A stretch of 64,000 bases of DNA from Plicaturopsis crispa FD-325 SS-3 (taxonomy: Eukaryota; Basidiomycota; Agaricomycetes; Amylocorticiales; Amylocorticiaceae), in assembly GCA_000827205.1 (NCBI GenBank), contig KN832556.1, positions 1,275,849-1,339,848 of the forward strand. Reading direction: 5' to 3'. Under the pieces are notes generated by a model. That model made no database searches, had not been told where the DNA came from, and saw only the letters and a program-made list of their open reading frames with translations. The position numbers and the translations under genes are program-made. Shown piece after piece: positions 60,479 through 64,000 of the stretch (positions are counted from its first letter, which is position 1; each line of letters begins with the position of its first letter).

Positions 60479-62263
60479 ACTACGCTCATTTTGTCGCTTT
60501 TGGTGCGTCCGCGTGCGACGGGTTCCCCTCCTTGTCGATCCCGGAAAAAACTGACCGCTGTCGCATTGATCTTCATAGTGATCCTCTACTATGACCACTT
60601 TTGGCTGACGCTCTCCGACGAGATCCAGTTCATCTGGGCGCACCCAAAAACGCTTTCATCTGTCGTGTTCCTGCTGAACCGTTACGTCGCGGCGGCAGGG
60701 AATATTGCGGTCGTTGCTCTCGGGAGTTTCGCGTTGACGCCACAGGTCCGTCGTTTGCTACTGGTCCTGTCACTCGGCCACCTGATCACGCATATGTAGA
60801 GGTATGTGCGGCGCACTGAGTACGCCGCAATAAGCTGACGGTCGTCGTGCAGCTGCAGGCAGTATAGCCTCTTCCGCCAACTCTTGCTGCTCATAAACCA
60901 GCTTCTCGTGAGCGGTACGTACTACCACCCATACACTCATATATATTGCATATCATGACCGCCAGTGCTCTTGCTCCTGCGCACGTACGCGCTCTACGGC
61001 CGGGACAAGCGCCTTCTCTTCGGGCTCAGCGGGTTTGGCGTAATAGTCATGGCCGGTGGTCTCGTGAGTTCTTCGTCTTGTGGCACAATACGATTGTCGT
61101 TGCGCCAAGATGACATCTCACCCGCGCGTCGACGTAGGGCGTGTTCTTCCTCGGGAACGCGAACAACGGGAACAAGGTGATCTCCACGCCGCCGGTTTCG
61201 GGCTGCCACGGAAACCATACGACTACATCGTACGCCCCGTCCCTCGAACCTCACACCACTGATCGACTCATATCTGGCTTGTCGCCCATACAGCGGAATC
61301 CGTACGCCCCTCCCCCATTCCCTCAACCACCACTAACCCGCCGAACCACAGACGTCGCCGCCCCCTGGGAAGCGCTCCTCCTCTGGGACATCGCCGTCTT
61401 CGGCCTCACGCTCGCGCGCACGCTGACGTCGCGCACTCGTGATATGCTGACACGTGAGCGGCTGCCCCTCGCGCTGCTCGTGCTACGCGACGGTACGTCC
61501 GCACATTATGCATGTTCGTATTCTCGGGCTGCATGGGGCTAAGTAGTGGTGTTTACATAGGTGCACTGTATTTTGGGTATGTTTTCTGCGTCTGACCAGT
61601 GTGCATATGGATAGTGTTTGAATGATTCTTTGCAGAGTGATGGCGCTCGCGACTCTCGCGAATGTGCTCACGTTCTACGTGCGTTGCTCTCTGCTCCTCC
61701 CGTCCTACGTCCTACTGACCATGTTACGTGGAATCGCAGCTCTCTCCTGTCAGTGCCACTGTCGCCCATTGAGATCAATACACCTACTAAACCATTCCAT
61801 ACACAGCCGCTACTGAAAGGATTCCTCTCGACGCTCGCGAGCAGGTGCGCCCCCACTCCACTCATTGCTTACCCGACTGACCTTGACCCCACCGCCACCA
61901 AACTTTCCCCGCTTCCCACCCGCCAGCGTATCCGTAACGCTCATCTCGCGCCTCATGCTAAACCTACACACCAGCTTCGAAGCCCACCCCCCCTCCTCCC
62001 CCTCCCCCTCCCCCTCCACAGACACAGCAATCGTCATCGACACGACCTTCGCCTCCTCCTCCCTCGACCTCGATTTTCTCGATTTTACGCCGGGCGACGA
62101 GGAGAACGTGTTCGTGCTGAAGGAGGGCGATATCCCGTGCTCGTTTGGACGGGCGGACGCGGAGAGGATTTTTGGGAATGGGAATGGGAGGAATGGGATT
62201 GGGAGGGGTGGTGGTCAGACGAGTACGAGGCAGAGTTATTCGACGACGCGTTCTTTGGGTTAA
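60361..62263 (+). CDS. DUF6533-like multi-span membrane protein
   Basis: First exons are 60361-60392, 60468-60502 and 60579-60745. They read MDEIQSAVRDVLIQNYAHFV, then ILYYDHFWLTLSDEIQFIW and VVFLLNRYVAAAGNIAVVAL. This is the opening pattern of a large basidiomycete family of seven-span proteins (DUF6533). Later segments: CRQYSLFRQLLLLINQLLVS, VLLLLRTYALYGRDKRLLFG, EALLLWDIAVFGLTLARTL and SVTLISRLMLNLHTSFEAH, then a charged tail ending at 62263. The junction after FALTPQ needs either a 2-nt exon (60800-60801) or one 117-nt intron. Splicing around 61230-61350 and 61490-61920 is uncertain. Function of the family is unknown; a receptor-like role has been supposed. Confidence 0.75.
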
Positions 62264-62522
62264 CACCGCACGCGCTGCTGGACGCGGACGCGCTGGAACA
62301 CCGCCGCTGGACAGGCTTTTTATTCTGTCTCCTTACATATGGTCACAAAATACTATGTGCATGCACTGTTTGCTTGGTTTTCCCTTCGCCCGCAAGACAG
62401 TAGGTGTTCGAGACGCTGGTGCAGTTTTCCTTCCTTTCTCTCTTGAGCGTCAAAGTACAAATCAAACAACTGTTGAACTCAACCAGGCTTACACAGATAC
62501 GTATACTAACTAAGTAGAGTAA
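62264..62522. other. Intergenic between converging genes
   Basis: A short gap holding two 3' ends; nothing else is recognised. Confidence 0.5.
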
Positions 62523-64000
62523 TCATATATCGAACCTAAAATCCTCCTCCAGCTCCCCGCCCCCACCGCCGCCGAGGGACAGCAACAACGCGTCCTCGTC
62601 CGACTTGGCGGCGGTCCTCGTATACGGGGTCGAGGCTGCGCCTGCGACCGAGTTGCTCCGGCGCATAACACCCGTTGTACCATTCACAGCACCCGTTCCA
62701 TTCGTACCATTCGTCCGACGCGCGGTCTGCACGACCGGGGGCGTCGTGCGGGTGTTCAGCGGTGCACGAGTCGTCGTCGTGCGCGAAGAAGTCGGCGCTG
62801 CCCTCCCAGTAGGCTTCGACGCCAGTGATGTACCGGGCCTTGAAGCCCCGGACGCACCAGGCATCGTACACGGCAGCGGCGCCCGCTCAGCCGGCGGGTG
62901 GGCTGTGCGAGCGGTAGCCGGTTGTGACCCCGTACGTGAGGTAGCCGGTTGTGTCCCCGTCGCCGGACGCATTATGACCGACCGCGAACGTACCGCAGAC
63001 GACTCCGCACCCGCGATGGACTGGGCGCGTGCATGGGTCGCGGGCGGCTGCGAACGCGTTGCTGCAGACTGGGGACGCGCTGCCGCCGATTGGGGACGCG
63101 CTGCTACCGATTGGGGACGCGTTGACGCTGATGGGGGACGCGTTGTTGCCGGTTGGGGACGCGCCACTACCGATGGGGGACGCGCTGCTGCCGACTGGGG
63201 ACGCGTTGACGCCGACTGCGGACGCGTCACTGCCGACTGAGGACGCGACAGAGCCGTCGTGCGTGCGGCACCGGCGACAGACTGCGTGCGTGCTGCACCG
63301 GTAACAGACTGCGTACGGCCGTGGACAGCGACAGACTGCGTGCGCGCTGCGCCTGCGACAGACTGCGTACGGCCATGAAAAGCGGGTACAGGGACGGGGA
63401 CGGGTTTCGCAGACTTTGCTCGCGGGAAGGGGCTGTCGTCGTCTGTAGGAGAGGAAGTAAGATGGGGTTAGATGGGATGGAAGGGGGTTGTAGAGAAATA
63501 GAACGCGGGTTGAGCGAGCATATATGTATCAGGGTTTGGCAAACGTGAGCGCAGTCAATAGTGCACGCAAATCGAATGGAGAGCGAGCACTCCAAGTGAA
63601 GACTGGACGAACGCGTCAAACGGAGAGGTCGACAGCAGAGAAACGCCAGAACAACGCCACAAACGAACGAGGAAAAACACAGAACCCACCACTCACCCAA
63701 TTCCGGCAACACCAGCCCCACATCCACCAACCCCACATCCACCCACCCCACCCCCTCCTCCCCCTCTCCCTCCTCCTTCCCATCCCACACCCGCGGCTCA
63801 TCATCCACCGGCCACACCCGCAGCTCATCATCCACCGGCCACGTACACGCCCCCGCCCACAGCGCCCTCCCCAACACCGCATACTCCGGCATCTCGAACC
63901 CAGGGTCGTACGGCACGTCCACAGCGGTGGGCGGCATGTATTCTAGCGCATCATGGTCCTCCTCGTTGATCGCACTATCACTCTCGGCGGCGATGGTGTT
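62523..64000 (-). CDS. Heptapeptide-repeat protein, partial at the right edge
   Basis: The window holds an upstream exon part (64000-63697) and the terminal exon (63442-62523), joined across a 254-nt intron (donor GTGAGT, acceptor CTACAG, phase 1). The upstream exon has AESDSAINEEDHDALEYMPP, VPYDPGFEMPEYAVLGRALW and an acidic Gly/Glu stretch. The terminal exon encodes tandem TQSVAGAAR-type repeats, then about nine 7-residue repeats (RPQSAAA, RPQSAST and similar; 21-bp period in the DNA). An Ala/Thr/Arg-rich region and GGGGGGELEEDFRFDI follow. The start lies beyond the window. No family is recognised; the basic repeats could bind nucleic acid or microtubules, which is inference from composition only. 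Confidence 0.68.
63036..63240. repeat. 21-bp tandem repeat array (coding)
   Basis: GGGGACGCG recurs about every 21 bp on the plus strand, with the variable spacer between copies diverged by a few bases. It lies inside the minus-strand gene and encodes the seven-residue repeats. Confidence 0.85.

Noticed and set aside
1-64000. CRISPR arrays, operons, phage or virus-like elements
   Set aside because: The window is eukaryotic. I saw no spaced direct-repeat array and no capsid, reverse transcriptase or integrase-like frame.

Overview
The window looks like nuclear DNA of a filamentous basidiomycete, most likely an Agaricomycete. The evidence is intron-dense genes (introns mostly 48-85 nt, GTRNGY donors, CTRAY branch sites, TAG/CAG acceptors), low spacing between genes, and gene families typical of that group: DUF6533-like membrane proteins, an atypical G-alpha, a CsbD-like small stress protein, DASH subunit DAD4 and sugar porters. 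The species cannot be named from the sequence alone. Layout, left to right. (1) 0.5-0.85 kb: a U2 snRNA gene interrupted by a spliceosomal intron. (2) 1.6-9.9 kb: three unrecognised protein genes. (3) 10.3-17.4 kb: palmitoyl-protein thioesterase, a CsbD-like protein, a concentrative nucleoside transporter and a DCAF7-type WD40 protein. (4) 17.9-23.5 kb: two tandem sugar-porter MFS paralogues. (5) 25.5-30.5 kb: a small conserved protein, an Apq12-like membrane protein, two tandem mitochondrial pyruvate carrier paralogues, and a 659-bp MITE with an 8-bp target-site duplication. (6) 30.5-37.3 kb: a Mios/Sea4 homologue (SEA/GATOR2 complex), DAD4, and a single-pass membrane protein. (7) 37.6-38.1 kb: a hAT-type MITE with a perfect 8-bp duplication. 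(8) 38.8-41.9 kb: a third sugar transporter split into 26 exons, including exons of 5, 8, 12 and 13 nt. (9) 41.9-44.5 kb: a stretch with no gene I can support. (10) 44.5-64 kb: Xaa-Pro aminopeptidase, NOG1, an atypical G-alpha, an RBR ubiquitin ligase, a tail-anchored protein, a large Ser/Pro-rich protein, a DUF6533-like membrane protein, and the C-terminal part of a heptapeptide-repeat protein that runs off the right edge. The strongest novelty is RNA-level architecture. The U2 gene can only give a normal U2 RNA if an 83-nt mRNA-type intron is removed, so a core spliceosomal RNA appears to depend on the spliceosome for its own maturation. The sugar transporter and the G-alpha gene also need exons of 5-13 nt to keep their conserved sequence in frame. 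All coordinates and splice sites were worked out by eye from the sequence; none has been checked against transcripts.
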